From positions 140,898 to 204,897 of the forward strand of contig NZ_QNUF01000007.1 in assembly GCF_003385455.1 (NCBI RefSeq): a DNA stretch of 64,000 nucleotides, in the 5' to 3' direction. The stretch's first letter is position 1. Each line of letters starts with the position of its first letter. Below the pieces are notes generated by a model. It did not search any database and was not told the DNA's origin. It was given only the letters and a program-made list of their open reading frames with translations. This stretch comes from Chryseobacterium rhizosphaerae. Lineage in GTDB: Bacteria > Bacteroidota > Bacteroidia > Flavobacteriales > Weeksellaceae. Positions 7,978 to 16,489 of this stretch are shown here, piece by piece. Made by a program: the position numbers and the translations under genes.

Positions 7978-9165
7978 TTAAAGCATTTTAAGGTTATTTA
8001 CTTCCTGTTCTGTAAGAATTCTCCAGTGTCCTCTCTTGATATTCTTTTTCGTTAATCCTGCAAACATTACTCTGTCCAGAGCCTCTACTTCATATCCTAA
8101 TCTTTGGAATATTCTTCTGATGACACGGTTCCATCCAATATGGATTTCAATTCCGATTTCATTTTTCGGCTTACCTTCAATATATGAAATTTGGTCCACA
8201 ACGGCGATCCCTTCATCAAGACGGATCCCTTCTGCAATAAGACGTAAATCTTCACCTGTTAATTTCTTATCAAGTGTTACATGATAAATCTTTTTAGCAT
8301 CAAAAGATGGATGCGTCAATTTTTTAGTCATGTGTCCGTCATTGGTCAACAAAATAACCCCTGTTGTAGAACGGTCCAGTCTTCCAACCGGGAACACTCT
8401 GTAAGGAGATGCATTAGCAACAAGATCCATTACCGTTTTTCTGGCTTTATCATCTTTCGTTGTAGAAATATATCCTTTAGGTTTATTCAAAAGTACATAT
8501 ACAGGCTTTTCAGGAGTAATGTTCTGACCGTCAAAAACTACTCTGTCGGTTTTTTCTACCTGATATCCCATTTCTGTTACCACCTTACCGTTCACTTCCA
8601 CCAATCCTTGCGTGATCAGTTCATCAGCTTCTCTTCTGCTGCATATTCCGGAATTAGCAATATACTTATTAAGACGGATGCTGTCTTTATGAACGTCTTT
8701 TTCAATTTTATTCAGTCTTCTCTTCTGTACAAAAGATCTTGCTTTGTCTTCATTTCTGTCATCACCACTGGATGGTCTTCTACCATACTTTAAACTGCCT
8801 CTTTCATACTTATCTCTTGCATCAAAACTTCTGCTTCCTCTTTTAGGGGCAGATTTTCCAAAAGATTTTCTTTCGAAGCTCTCACTTTTATTAGTAATGT
8901 AAGGTTTTTTCTCAGATTTTGAGCTACCCTCAGCCCCTGAGCCTTCAAAGCTTTCTGTATTTTTATTGAAAGGTTTTTTATCAAATTTTGAATTGGACCC
9001 TTTATGTTCCGGACCTCTCTTGTCTCCATCTTTAGAGAAAGATTTCTTGAAAGGTTTTGATCCTGAGGAATTTCCAGATCTAGAAGCACGAGAATCATCA
9101 GAGCTTTTTCGTGTTGAAACTCTTGGTCTTTTTGGTCTGTCTGAATTATTGTTATCTCTGCTCAT
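7978..9165 (-). CDS. rRNA pseudouridine synthase, RsuA/RluB family, with long basic N-terminal extension
   Basis: The 395-residue protein has a disordered Ser/Lys/Arg/Gly-rich N-terminal region (about 1-155). An S4 RNA-binding domain follows (about 160-220, RLNKYIANSGICSRREAD), then the RsuA-type catalytic domain. The catalytic Asp is in GRLDRSTTG near residue 265. It should isomerise a uridine in 23S or 16S rRNA; RluB-like specificity is an inference. The extension is as long as an extra domain and is common in flavobacterial members. It is convergent with pncA and divergent from aroB. Confidence 0.9.
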   Translation of the reverse strand: MSRDNNNSDRPKRPRVSTRKSSDDSRASRSGNSSGSKPFKKSFSKDGDKRGPEHKGSNSKFDKKPFNKNTESFEGSGAEGSSKSEKKPYITNKSESFERKSFGKSAPKRGSRSFDARDKYERGSLKYGRRPSSGDDRNEDKARSFVQKRRLNKIEKDVHKDSIRLNKYIANSGICSRREADELITQGLVEVNGKVVTEMGYQVEKTDRVVFDGQNITPEKPVYVLLNKPKGYISTTKDDKARKTVMDLVANASPYRVFPVGRLDRSTTGVILLTNDGHMTKKLTHPSFDAKKIYHVTLDKKLTGEDLRLIAEGIRLDEGIAVVDQISYIEGKPKNEIGIEIHIGWNRVIRRIFQRLGYEVEALDRVMFAGLTKKNIKRGHWRILTEQEVNNLKML

Positions 9166-9260
9166 TCTAAAAATTTCTGCAAAGATAGTAATTTAGTTAC
9201 GAGTTAAAAATTAAGAATCATAACTTTGCAATATAGTTTACTTTTTAACTTTACAAAAAT

Positions 9261-10313
9261 TTGAAGATGATAACAATATTAAATGACGATTTCTCTCAGT
9301 TAAACGAATTTCTGCATGAAAAATCTTTCAGTAAAATTTTTATTTTAGTGGATGAGAACACTCATGAATACTGTCTTCCCATTCTCTTAGGAAATATGGA
9401 AACAGATCTGGGATTTGAAATTCTGGAAATTGAGGCAGGTGAAGAAATGAAAAATATTCAGACCGCTAATCAACTTTGGGAAATTCTTACGGAGATGCAG
9501 GCGGATAGAAAAGCATTGGTCATTAATCTTGGTGGTGGTGTGATTACCGATATGGGGGGATTTGTAGCATCTACTTATAAAAGAGGAATACAGTTTATTA
9601 ATATCCCTACTACCCTTTTATCTATGTGTGATGCTTCTATTGGAGGAAAAACAGGTATTGATCTGATGCATTATAAAAATATGGTAGGTACTTTTGCTTT
9701 CCCGGAACAGATTTTTATTTTCCCGAAATTTTTAGAAACATTACCGTTCAAAGAATTAAGAAGCGGATTTGCAGAAATGCTGAAACATGGACTGATTGCT
9801 GATAAAGCCCATTGGGAACAACTGATTCAGATTCATAAGCTTGATGTAGAAACGGTAATTCCGCATATCCAGACTTCAATGAATATCAAGCAGGATGTGG
9901 TAGAGAAAGATTTTCACGAAAAAAATATCAGGAAAACCCTGAATTTCGGTCATACAATAGGTCATGCTGTTGAAAGTCTGTGCCTGCAACAGAAAAACCC
10001 TATCCTTCATGGAGAAGCGGTAGCTATGGGAATGATTTGTGAATCCCGTTTAGCTTATCTTGAAAATCTGATTTCTGAAGAAGATTCCCAGGCTATTATT
10101 GAAAATATCCAGAGATACTATCCTTATTTAGATATCAGTGATTTTAAAGATGAAGATATTACTGCATTATTAATGAATGATAAAAAGAATACGGATAGTA
10201 AAATCAATTTCTCGCTCCTTTCCGAAATCGGAGCATGCAATTATGACTATCAATGCAGTCAGAAAAACATCCTTGACTCCTTACATTTTTACAGAAAATT
10301 GAATGATGCCTAA
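9261..10313 (+). CDS. aroB: 3-dehydroquinate synthase
   Basis: The 350-residue protein carries the AroB signatures: LGGGVITDMGGFVAST (NAD binding, about residue 95), PTTLLSMCDASIGGKTGID (about 120-140) and the metal-binding GHTIGHAVE and HGEAVAMGM segments (about 235-265). It converts DAHP to 3-dehydroquinate in the shikimate pathway, in the cytosol. The gene is monocistronic. A TAACTTTA element about 10 bp upstream of the start may belong to its promoter. A terminator follows. Confidence 0.96.
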   Translation: MKMITILNDDFSQLNEFLHEKSFSKIFILVDENTHEYCLPILLGNMETDLGFEILEIEAGEEMKNIQTANQLWEILTEMQADRKALVINLGGGVITDMGGFVASTYKRGIQFINIPTTLLSMCDASIGGKTGIDLMHYKNMVGTFAFPEQIFIFPKFLETLPFKELRSGFAEMLKHGLIADKAHWEQLIQIHKLDVETVIPHIQTSMNIKQDVVEKDFHEKNIRKTLNFGHTIGHAVESLCLQQKNPILHGEAVAMGMICESRLAYLENLISEEDSQAIIENIQRYYPYLDISDFKDEDITALLMNDKKNTDSKINFSLLSEIGACNYDYQCSQKNILDSLHFYRKLNDA

Positions 10314-10436
10314 GCATTTTTTGCTCATTTTCATAAAATACCCCCTTTTTTTGAGTTCATTTTTTGATAAAAACCACTCATTCAAACAAATGTTTATTTA
10401 ATTTTTTAAACAATTGAAAATCAGAGATATAAATTT

Positions 10437-10467
10437 AAAAACCGCTTATTAAATAAGCGGTTTTTTT
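10437..10467 (+). terminator. Terminator after aroB
   Basis: The hairpin ACCGCTTATT / AATAAGCGGT has a 1-nt central loop, extended by pairing of flanking A and T runs. Seven T follow. Confidence 0.85.
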
Positions 10468-10493
10468 ATTGATTTTAGGGGTAAAAAATATTT

Positions 10494-10511
10494 TTGGCAA
10501 GCAATTTGAAA
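10494..10511 (+). promoter_or_regulatory. -24/-12 (sigma-54-like) promoter of beta-barrel gene 1
   Basis: The site reads TTGGCAAGCAATTTGAA. GG at 10496-10497 and the GA of TTGA at 10508-10509 are separated by exactly 10 nt, matching RpoN spacing, although the -12 element has GA instead of GC. The same motif precedes two sister genes and one gene-less site nearby. Confidence 0.6.
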
Positions 10512-10591
10512 GATACTCTGCGTTCAACTGAAAATGTTGACAGTAGTAAAATTTAAAATTAAGAAAGAGTAAATATTAAAAAATTAAAGTT

Positions 10592-11239
10592 ATGAAAAAG
10601 TTAGTTTTAGGATTAGCAGTAACTGCAAGTACATTAGCGTTCGCACAACAGCAACCGACTACCAGTACAAATCCGGTAACATTCGGGGTAAAAGGTGGAA
10701 TGAACGTATCATCGCTTTCTAATGGAGCAGATTTAAGTGATTCAAAATCCAAAATCGGTTTTAATGCAGGTGTTTTTGCTAATATTCCGTTAGCAAGTTC
10801 ATTCAGTGTACAACCGGAGGTTATATATAATGATTTAGGTTCAAAAGTAACCAGAGAGTTTTCAGCAGGAGGAAATACCTTCAGAAATGAGTATTCGAGA
10901 AATTTAGGATATGTTGCAGTACCTGTAATGTTCCAATATAATGCAACTCCTGAATTTTTCCTTGAAGCAGGTCCTGAATTCGGATTCTTAGTAAGTGCTA
11001 AGGATAAATTTAAAAATTCAACCAACAATAACAGCAACACTCAGGTAGCTACCCTTAATAAAGATGACTTCCAAACGTTTAATTTTGGAATTGGTATCGG
11101 AGCAGGTTATTATTTTACCCCTAACTTAGGACTTACAGCGAGATATACAGCAGGTCTTACAGATATTTATAAAAACAACTCTGGAGATGCTGTTAAAAAC
11201 AATGTATTCCAGGTAGGATTAGCTTATAAATTTAAATAA
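10592..11239 (+). CDS. Outer-membrane beta-barrel (porin-family) protein 1
   Basis: The 215-residue protein begins with a cleavable signal peptide (MKKLVLGLAVTASTLAFAQ). The mature part is a beta-barrel of the OmpA-like/PF13568 type, with alternating hydrophobic strands such as FGVKGGMNVSSLS and IGIGAGYYFTPNLGL. It ends in a strand with a terminal aromatic-basic motif (VGLAYKFK). The function is unknown; such proteins are small porins or structural barrels. It is first of three tandem paralogues, each with its own -24/-12 promoter and terminator. Paralogue 2 is closest in sequence. Confidence 0.88.
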   Translation: MKKLVLGLAVTASTLAFAQQQPTTSTNPVTFGVKGGMNVSSLSNGADLSDSKSKIGFNAGVFANIPLASSFSVQPEVIYNDLGSKVTREFSAGGNTFRNEYSRNLGYVAVPVMFQYNATPEFFLEAGPEFGFLVSAKDKFKNSTNNNSNTQVATLNKDDFQTFNFGIGIGAGYYFTPNLGLTARYTAGLTDIYKNNSGDAVKNNVFQVGLAYKFK

Positions 11240-11278
11240 TTCATAAGTAGTTTCACATTCAACAAATTTTGTATCAAT

Positions 11279-11313
11279 AAAAAGGTCAGATTAATTATAA
11301 TCTGACCTTTTTT
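11279..11313 (+). terminator. Terminator after beta-barrel gene 1
   Basis: A perfect 13-bp stem (AAAGGTCAGATTA / TAATCTGACCTTT) has a 4-nt loop and is followed by T residues. The GGTCAGA core recurs in the terminators of the next two units. Confidence 0.9.
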
Positions 11314-11455
11314 ATATTTAAATTATAAATTTTTGTTAAAAAAAATTTAACCTGGTTACGTTATAGATTAAAAAAATATTATTTGCGTAAAAAAATATTG
11401 AAAAAATATCCTATATATCTATGATGATCATTAATTGAGTAATGTTTTTAATTCT

Positions 11456-11473
11456 TTGGCACGCCATTTGATA
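11456..11473 (+). promoter_or_regulatory. -24/-12 (sigma-54-like) promoter of beta-barrel gene 2
   Basis: The site reads TTTGGCACGCCATTTGATA. GG at 11458-11459 and GA at 11470-11471 are 10 nt apart. GGCACG matches the strongest form of the RpoN -24 element. The predicted transcription start is about 40 bp before the ATG. Confidence 0.62.
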
Positions 11474-11520
11474 ATAAACAAAATGTTAAACAAAACTTAA
11501 AAACTATTAAATAAATACTT

Positions 11521-12111
11521 ATGAAAAAGATTCTTTTAGGCCTAGCCCTTGTTGCAGGTACATTTACTTTCGCTCAGAAAACTTCTACTAATACTTCTGC
11601 TTCTTCACCGGTTAGATTCGGTTTAAAAGCTGGTCTTAATGTTTCTAGCTTATCTAACGGTGGTTGGAATTCAAAAGCAGGATTTTATGGTGGTGTATTT
11701 GCCAACATTCCAGTAGCACAAGACTTCTCTGTACAGCCGGAGGTTTTATACAGTGGAATGGGAGCAAAAGCTAAATCAAACAGTGATGTGAAATTTAACT
11801 TAGATTATATCGCAGTACCGGTAATGTTCCAGTACAATGCTCTACCTAACCTATACTTAGAAGCAGGTCCTCAATTCAGTTTCTTGGTAAGTTCAAAACT
11901 AAAAGACAATTCAAATTCTTTAGATGTTAAAGATGGAACTAAATCTTTTGACTTTGGATTAGGTCTTGGAGCAGGTTATTATTTTACGCCAAACATTGGA
12001 GTGAACGTAAGATATGTTGCTGGGTTATCTGATGTAGCAAAAGACAGACCTAGCGGTTCTGACTCTGTGAAAAACGGAGCGTTCCAGGTAGGATTAGCTT
12101 ATAAATTCTAA
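11521..12111 (+). CDS. Outer-membrane beta-barrel (porin-family) protein 2
   Basis: The 196-residue protein has a signal peptide of about 19 residues ending FTFAQ. Its barrel is closely similar to its upstream paralogue: VRFGLKAGLNVSSLSNGG, FSVQPEVLYSGMGAK, GAGYYFTPNIGVNVRYVAG, terminal VGLAYKF. The final Phe fits recognition by the BAM complex. It lies between its own -24/-12 promoter and terminator, so it is a separate transcription unit within the tandem array. Confidence 0.88.
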   Translation: MKKILLGLALVAGTFTFAQKTSTNTSASSPVRFGLKAGLNVSSLSNGGWNSKAGFYGGVFANIPVAQDFSVQPEVLYSGMGAKAKSNSDVKFNLDYIAVPVMFQYNALPNLYLEAGPQFSFLVSSKLKDNSNSLDVKDGTKSFDFGLGLGAGYYFTPNIGVNVRYVAGLSDVAKDRPSGSDSVKNGAFQVGLAYKF

Positions 12112-12149
12112 TATAAGCCCTAGCATAGCTAACAAATTTTTATATTCAA

Positions 12150-12185
12150 TAAAAAAGTCAGGTTATTTATTTAGCCTGACTTTTT
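12150..12185 (+). terminator. Terminator after beta-barrel gene 2
   Basis: A perfect 11-bp stem (AAAAAGTCAGG / CCTGACTTTTT) has a 12-nt A/T-rich loop, with the T-run built into the 3' arm. Confidence 0.85.
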
Positions 12186-12199
12186 ATTTTCAGTATTTT

Positions 12200-12217
12200 T
12201 TGGCAAGGAATTTGCAA
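12200..12217 (+). promoter_or_regulatory. Gene-less -24/-12 (sigma-54-like) promoter
   Basis: The site reads TTGGCAAGGAATTTGCAAA. GG at 12202-12203 and GC at 12214-12215 are exactly 10 nt apart, a better match to the RpoN consensus than the promoters of genes 1 and 2. No open reading frame of useful length follows before a terminator at 12404-12437. Confidence 0.62.
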
Positions 12218-12226
12218 ATAGACTTA

Positions 12227-12440
12227 GTACTTGTACCATTATAATGTTTCTGAATTATAATTTTATTTCATTTGAAAAATACGTTTTCAGCCTAATAATC
12301 AAATTCCATATTATTTAAGGATCAACTCTAAAAACAGTATTGAACAAATTTTTCAGAAATACGTTTCTGTACACTCATTAGTAATACATTTTGATTTCAA
12401 TAGAAAAGGTCGGATTTTATTTTAAGTCTGACCTTTTCAC
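12227..12440 (+). ncRNA. Candidate small RNA (or decayed gene) between promoter and terminator
   Basis: The interval runs from the expected start of the gene-less -24/-12 promoter to a strong terminator, giving a transcript of about 210 nt. It has no convincing start codon or frame and no recognisable beta-barrel remnant. It may be an RpoN-dependent small RNA, or a fourth array unit whose gene was deleted. Both ends are seen; transcription is inference. Confidence 0.35.
12404..12437 (+). terminator. Terminator without an upstream gene
   Basis: The arms AAAAGGTCGGA and TCTGACCTTTT pair with one G-T wobble across a 12-nt loop. It resembles the terminators of beta-barrel genes 1 and 2, which supports origin by duplication of the same unit. 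Confidence 0.75.
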
Positions 12441-12996
12441 TTTTATATGAGTCTCATATCATACCTTATGAGTGCATACAGCCTCTTATTACAGGATTCA
12501 TTTCAATTAATCAATCCTTCGCAGCCTATCCTATCAGGCTTCTAATTTCACTTTTCCTATATACACATAAACACTAATAGCACAAATATTTCTCCCACGA
12601 ATACCACCAATGCAAACTGCATTGATAGTGTCAGCTGTGAAAATATTAATGTTATTTGTGATTAAAAATAGCTAAATACACCCATTCTCTTATACCAATG
12701 CAAGGATGCTCCCTGTATTTTAGTATTGTAGAGCTGCTCTTTTATTCCGGTCTGCAGAAGGTATTTTCAGCATCAGGTATAAGTACATATGACATAAGCA
12801 TAAATTCCCCCCCCATTTGACATAATAAAACAGTATTTATATTAAAAGGACATTTTTTATGTGAAAGAATTTTAACTTAAAATTTATCACAAATATCTAA
12901 TTTACATTGAAATATTTCACATAAAGAAGGATATAAATGTTGTTTTTTAAGTATTAAAACATCCCGCATCTATTTGCTAATCAGGGTTTGAGGAGT
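12438..12996. other. Gene-poor interval, no recognised coding sequence
   Basis: About 560 bp lie between the gene-less terminator and the promoter of beta-barrel gene 3. I see no frame with coding character. The only notable element is a run of eight C at 12807-12814, unusual in AT-rich sequence. Confidence 0.5.
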
Positions 12997-13014
12997 TTGG
13001 CAAGCATTTTGCAA
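12997..13014 (+). promoter_or_regulatory. -24/-12 (sigma-54-like) promoter of beta-barrel gene 3
   Basis: The site reads TTGGCAAGCATTTTGCAA. GG at 12999-13000 and GC at 13011-13012 are 10 nt apart, a full RpoN match. The predicted transcription start is near 13023, so translation must start downstream of an in-frame ATG at 13019. That decides the start of the gene at 13052. Confidence 0.68.
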
Positions 13015-13051
13015 AATAATGAAGCAAATAGTAAAATTAAAAAATAAAATT

Positions 13052-13765
13052 ATGAAGAAGTTATTTTTAGGACTGGCATTAACAGCCGGGACATTGGCTT
13101 TTGCTCAAGAAACACAACCTGTAAATACTGTAAGCACAACCTCTCCACTTAAAACAGACGTTCAGCCTATTAGATTTGGTATCAAAGCAGGTGGAAACTC
13201 AGCGTATTTAAGCCAGCAAAGTTTTGGTATCAACAGCCAAAAATTAGGATTCCACGCAGGTGCTTTCGTTAATATTCCAATCTCTAAGCAATTCAGCTTC
13301 CAACCGGAGGTATTGTACAACCAAATGGGGGCAAGAGATGTAGCTTATTCAACAGAGAGTACTGTAGGATCAACAACTATTAAAACAAAGGGACAGGATA
13401 AACTAACAATGAATTATATTTCAGTTCCATTAATGGTTCAAATGAGACCAATGGATAAGTTTTATATTGAAGCTGGGCCAGAATTCAGTTATTTCATCGA
13501 TGGAAAAACCAAAGGAGAATCTACAGTGTCAAGTACTACAGGAGGTATCACTACTACTAAAACAGAGAGTCATTCTGAGGATTTAAATAAAGATAATATC
13601 AACAAATTCAATTTTGGTTTAGGTCTTGGTCTAGGATATGATATTACTTCTAATATCGGTATCAACGCAAGATATGTAAACAGCTTGACTAAAATTGATA
13701 AAAGCAGACCGGCTGCTGAAAACAACAACAGAGTTTTCCAGTTAGGGGTGAACTATAAATTTTAA
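13052..13765 (+). CDS. Outer-membrane beta-barrel (porin-family) protein 3
   Basis: The 237-residue protein starts at MKKLFLGLALTAGTLAFAQ, a normal signal peptide. An upstream in-frame ATG at 13019 would add 11 Lys-rich residues and would lie before the predicted transcription start, so it is rejected. The barrel resembles the two upstream paralogues (FGIKAGGNSAYLS, FSFQPEVLYNQMGAR, FGLGLGLGYDIT, terminal LGVNYKF). It has longer Thr/Ser-rich loops, notably around residues 95-110 and 155-180. The function is unknown. Confidence 0.87.
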   Translation: MKKLFLGLALTAGTLAFAQETQPVNTVSTTSPLKTDVQPIRFGIKAGGNSAYLSQQSFGINSQKLGFHAGAFVNIPISKQFSFQPEVLYNQMGARDVAYSTESTVGSTTIKTKGQDKLTMNYISVPLMVQMRPMDKFYIEAGPEFSYFIDGKTKGESTVSSTTGGITTTKTESHSEDLNKDNINKFNFGLGLGLGYDITSNIGINARYVNSLTKIDKSRPAAENNNRVFQLGVNYKF

Positions 13766-13814
13766 TTAAAAAACAACCAATTTTTTAACTCCCAGATGCA
13801 GTTTTATGCATTGT

Positions 13815-13846
13815 AAAAATGGCCGGAATTTTTTCCGGCCATTTCT
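13815..13846. terminator. Terminator between beta-barrel gene 3 and the phosphodiesterase gene
   Basis: A perfect 12-bp GC-rich stem (AAATGGCCGGAA / TTCCGGCCATTT) has a 4-nt T loop and lies between convergent genes. Confidence 0.85.
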
Positions 13847-13873
13847 ATTTCTTATATAAACAAAAGGAAGCGC

Positions 13874-14821
13874 CTATTCAAATATTCGTGGATCATCACT
13901 GATCACGCCGTCTATTCCCATACCCTTAAGCTCCTTTAGTCTTTCTTTGGTATTAACAGTCCATGGGATTACTTTCATGCCCAGTGCATGGCATTCTTTG
14001 ACTAATTCAGCAGTGACAAGACTCTGATCCGGGCTGTAAATGGTAGGGGTAAAACTTAAAAACTTCATATCTCCAGCTACACCACTCAAATGATTAGGAT
14101 ATAGTCTGAATTTTTCTACAGGTATATTTTTGAAATAATACCTTTGCTGTTCCAGCTTTTTATCATCCACTTTTTCTACCAGTAAAGCAGTCATTATTTT
14201 AGGATATTCCTTATGAAGGATTTCCAGTGTTCGGGGATCAAAAGACTGGATAATAACCCTATCCTGGATGTTTTTTTCTACAATAATCTTCATCATCAGG
14301 TCTACAAATTCTTTTGGTTCCGGATGAAAGATATGATCTGAGAAAGGGCGTGTTTTAGTTTCTATATTGTAAAAGGGCAAAGGTCTTTTCAGCTCACGGG
14401 CATAGCTTTCACATGCATCTATAACCTCTGAGAAAAGAGGTTTCTGAGCCTTCATTTTCTTCTGATCAGGATAATTGTTCAGTTTTTTCAAGCCTATATC
14501 AAATGTTTGAATCTTTGCATAAGGCATCTCATAAATTTTATAATAAAAGCCGGAGTCTTTCGGTATATAGGTTCCATCAGGTTTTGTAACCAATTCAGGA
14601 GAAAGAAAAGCATCATGGGAAAGAATTACTTTTTTATCCTTTGTGATGGCCAAATCCATTTCCAGCGTGGTAACATTCATTTGTAAAGCATTTTTCATGG
14701 CCGGGATGGTATTTTCCGGAAATAGTGATTTTCCTCCACGGTGCGCCTGATTATCAAAAGACTGGGCGCAATACAACTGAGCCATTGCTAAAAAAAAACC
14801 TGTAAAAAACGTGCTTTTCAT
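13874..14821 (-). CDS. Secreted glycerophosphodiester phosphodiesterase
   Basis: The 315-residue protein has a signal peptide (about 1-19, ending LYCAQ) and a GDPD TIM barrel. Metal and catalytic residues are visible: AHRGG and PENTIP near residues 27-40, LEMDLAITKD near 52-61 and LSHDA near 67-71. The IISDDP-like end (GVISDDPRIF) closes the barrel. It would hydrolyse glycerophosphodiesters such as deacylated phospholipids in the periplasm. It is a single gene, convergent with the beta-barrel array. Confidence 0.9.
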   Translation of the reverse strand: MKSTFFTGFFLAMAQLYCAQSFDNQAHRGGKSLFPENTIPAMKNALQMNVTTLEMDLAITKDKKVILSHDAFLSPELVTKPDGTYIPKDSGFYYKIYEMPYAKIQTFDIGLKKLNNYPDQKKMKAQKPLFSEVIDACESYARELKRPLPFYNIETKTRPFSDHIFHPEPKEFVDLMMKIIVEKNIQDRVIIQSFDPRTLEILHKEYPKIMTALLVEKVDDKKLEQQRYYFKNIPVEKFRLYPNHLSGVAGDMKFLSFTPTIYSPDQSLVTAELVKECHALGMKVIPWTVNTKERLKELKGMGIDGVISDDPRIFE

Positions 14822-14906
14822 ATCTTCAAATTTTAATCTAACAAAATTAAAACTTGCCTATAAAGAATATGATACAGGAACATTAAGCTTTTGCTACATT
14901 TATATC

Positions 14907-14941
14907 AATAAAAAGGGTCAGGTAAACAATACCTGACCCTT
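14907..14941 (-). terminator. Terminator after purF
   Basis: A 10-bp stem (AGGGTCAGGT / ACCTGACCCT) has a 7-nt loop. On the minus strand it is followed by TTTTATT. It lies about 20 bp past the purF stop. Confidence 0.8.
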
Positions 14942-14962
14942 CTATTTTTATTGTCAATACAA

Positions 14963-16462
14963 TTAATTGAATAATTCTACCTCCTCTCCTTTTCCTACCG
15001 GATATTCTTCTGTAAAACATCCAAAGCAGTGGTTAGAAGATCCTAAAATTTCTTTCAGATTTTCGGTACTTAAAAACTCTAAAGAATCTACTCCTAAATA
15101 ATTTTTAAGTTCTTCCGTAGTCATATTAGCAGAAATTAAATCATCCTTTGAAGGGGTATCAATTCCTAAATAACATGGTGCAATAATAGGAGGAGAAACA
15201 CTTCTGAAATGAATCTCTTTTACACCTGCATCTTTCAGAATTTTAACCAACCTTTTAGAGGTTGTCCCACGAACGATAGAGTCATCAATAATAACAACCC
15301 TTTTATCTTTAATTTCAGAAATAATCGGGTTTAGTTTCAGGTTAACCACTCTCTCTCTCATTTCCTGAGTAGGAACGATAAAACTTCTTCCAATATATCT
15401 GTTTTTGATCAATACAGGACGGAAAGGTATTCCTGAAGCCTTTGAGAACCCAATAGCGGCCGGTACTCCGGAATCCGGAACACCGATCACAATATCAGCA
15501 TCTACAGGAGCCTGTTCCCAGATTTTCTCCCCGGATTTCTCTCTGATTTCGTAAACATTGATATTTTCTAACGTAGAATCGGGTCTCGCAAAATAAATAT
15601 ATTCAAAAGAACATATCCTTTGTTTTCCTTTAGCCTCATCCATCATATAAGAATGAAGTTTTCCAGGCTCATTTTCATTGGTATAGATAATTTCTCCCGG
15701 AAGAATATCACGAACATATTGAGCTCCCACTGCATCTAATGCTACAGATTCTGAAGCCACAACATAAGATCTCTCGTCAATAGCTCCTAAAACCAATGGA
15801 CGGATACCGTTGAAATCTCTGAATGCAAAGAATTTATTTCTGGTCATCCCTACCACAGAATAGGCTCCTTTGATCTTCTCCATCGTAGCTTTTATTGCAC
15901 CACGAAGTCCCAAATCAAGGTTTTTCTGGATCAGTCTCAAAATTACTTCAGAATCTGAAGTAGCTCTGAAAACCACCCCTTCAGCCTCCAGTTCATTTTT
16001 CAATTCTCTGGCATTGGTAAGGTTCCCGTTGTGTGCTATAGAAAGTATAATCTGGTCATATTCGTTTTTTGCGAAAAATGGCTGGAAATTATACTTCTTT
16101 TTATCTCCTGCTGTCGTATAACGGGTATGTCCGATTGCAGAATTTCCCATAAAAGCTTCAGGTTCCTGAATGTCTTTATAAACGTCCAAAACCAAGCCTT
16201 CATCCTTCATATTGGTAATCTTTCCATCTTTAAGAACGGAAATACCACAAGCTTCCTGGCCTCTGTGCTGTAAAGCAAAAAGCCCGAACTGTGAAAGAGA
16301 AAACGTATCCAGATCAGTATCTGAATACATTCCAAAGATACCGCACTCCTCATTGGGAGCATCCAGTCTTTCTTCTTCCTGTGTTCTGAAAAGATTTCTA
16401 CCGTAGGTTTGGTCTTTAAACTGTTTTAAATATTCACTTTTATGAATGTCTAAACTTTTCAT
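14963..16462 (-). CDS. purF: Amidophosphoribosyltransferase
   Basis: The 499-residue enzyme makes phosphoribosylamine from PRPP and glutamine, the first step of purine synthesis. The glutaminase nucleophile is Cys40 in EECGIFGMY, so a 39-residue leader must be removed, longer than the 11 residues of Bacillus PurF. The PRPP loop is VVIIDDSIVRGTTSKR (about 385-400). Cys in RICSFEY, APCYLG and the terminal HCFGCF match the Fe-S ligands of the Bacillus-type enzyme. It follows purC on the same strand, across a 139-bp gap holding a palindromic repeat. Confidence 0.95.
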   Translation of the reverse strand: MKSLDIHKSEYLKQFKDQTYGRNLFRTQEEERLDAPNEECGIFGMYSDTDLDTFSLSQFGLFALQHRGQEACGISVLKDGKITNMKDEGLVLDVYKDIQEPEAFMGNSAIGHTRYTTAGDKKKYNFQPFFAKNEYDQIILSIAHNGNLTNARELKNELEAEGVVFRATSDSEVILRLIQKNLDLGLRGAIKATMEKIKGAYSVVGMTRNKFFAFRDFNGIRPLVLGAIDERSYVVASESVALDAVGAQYVRDILPGEIIYTNENEPGKLHSYMMDEAKGKQRICSFEYIYFARPDSTLENINVYEIREKSGEKIWEQAPVDADIVIGVPDSGVPAAIGFSKASGIPFRPVLIKNRYIGRSFIVPTQEMRERVVNLKLNPIISEIKDKRVVIIDDSIVRGTTSKRLVKILKDAGVKEIHFRSVSPPIIAPCYLGIDTPSKDDLISANMTTEELKNYLGVDSLEFLSTENLKEILGSSNHCFGCFTEEYPVGKGEEVELFN

Positions 16463-16489
16463 TTCTATTTTTTCTAATTGTAGATCTTA

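Noticed and set aside
8790..9098. Alternative minus-strand frame inside the pseudouridine synthase extension
   Set aside because: It is a shifted frame of a low-complexity, Lys/Ser-rich region, without start signals or family features.
12438..12806. Possible fourth barrel gene remnant
   Set aside because: No translated segment in any frame resembles the conserved strands of the three neighbouring barrels.
13019..13051. Upstream in-frame ATG extending the third barrel protein by 11 residues
   Set aside because: It lies before the predicted transcription start of the -24/-12 promoter and would spoil the signal peptide.
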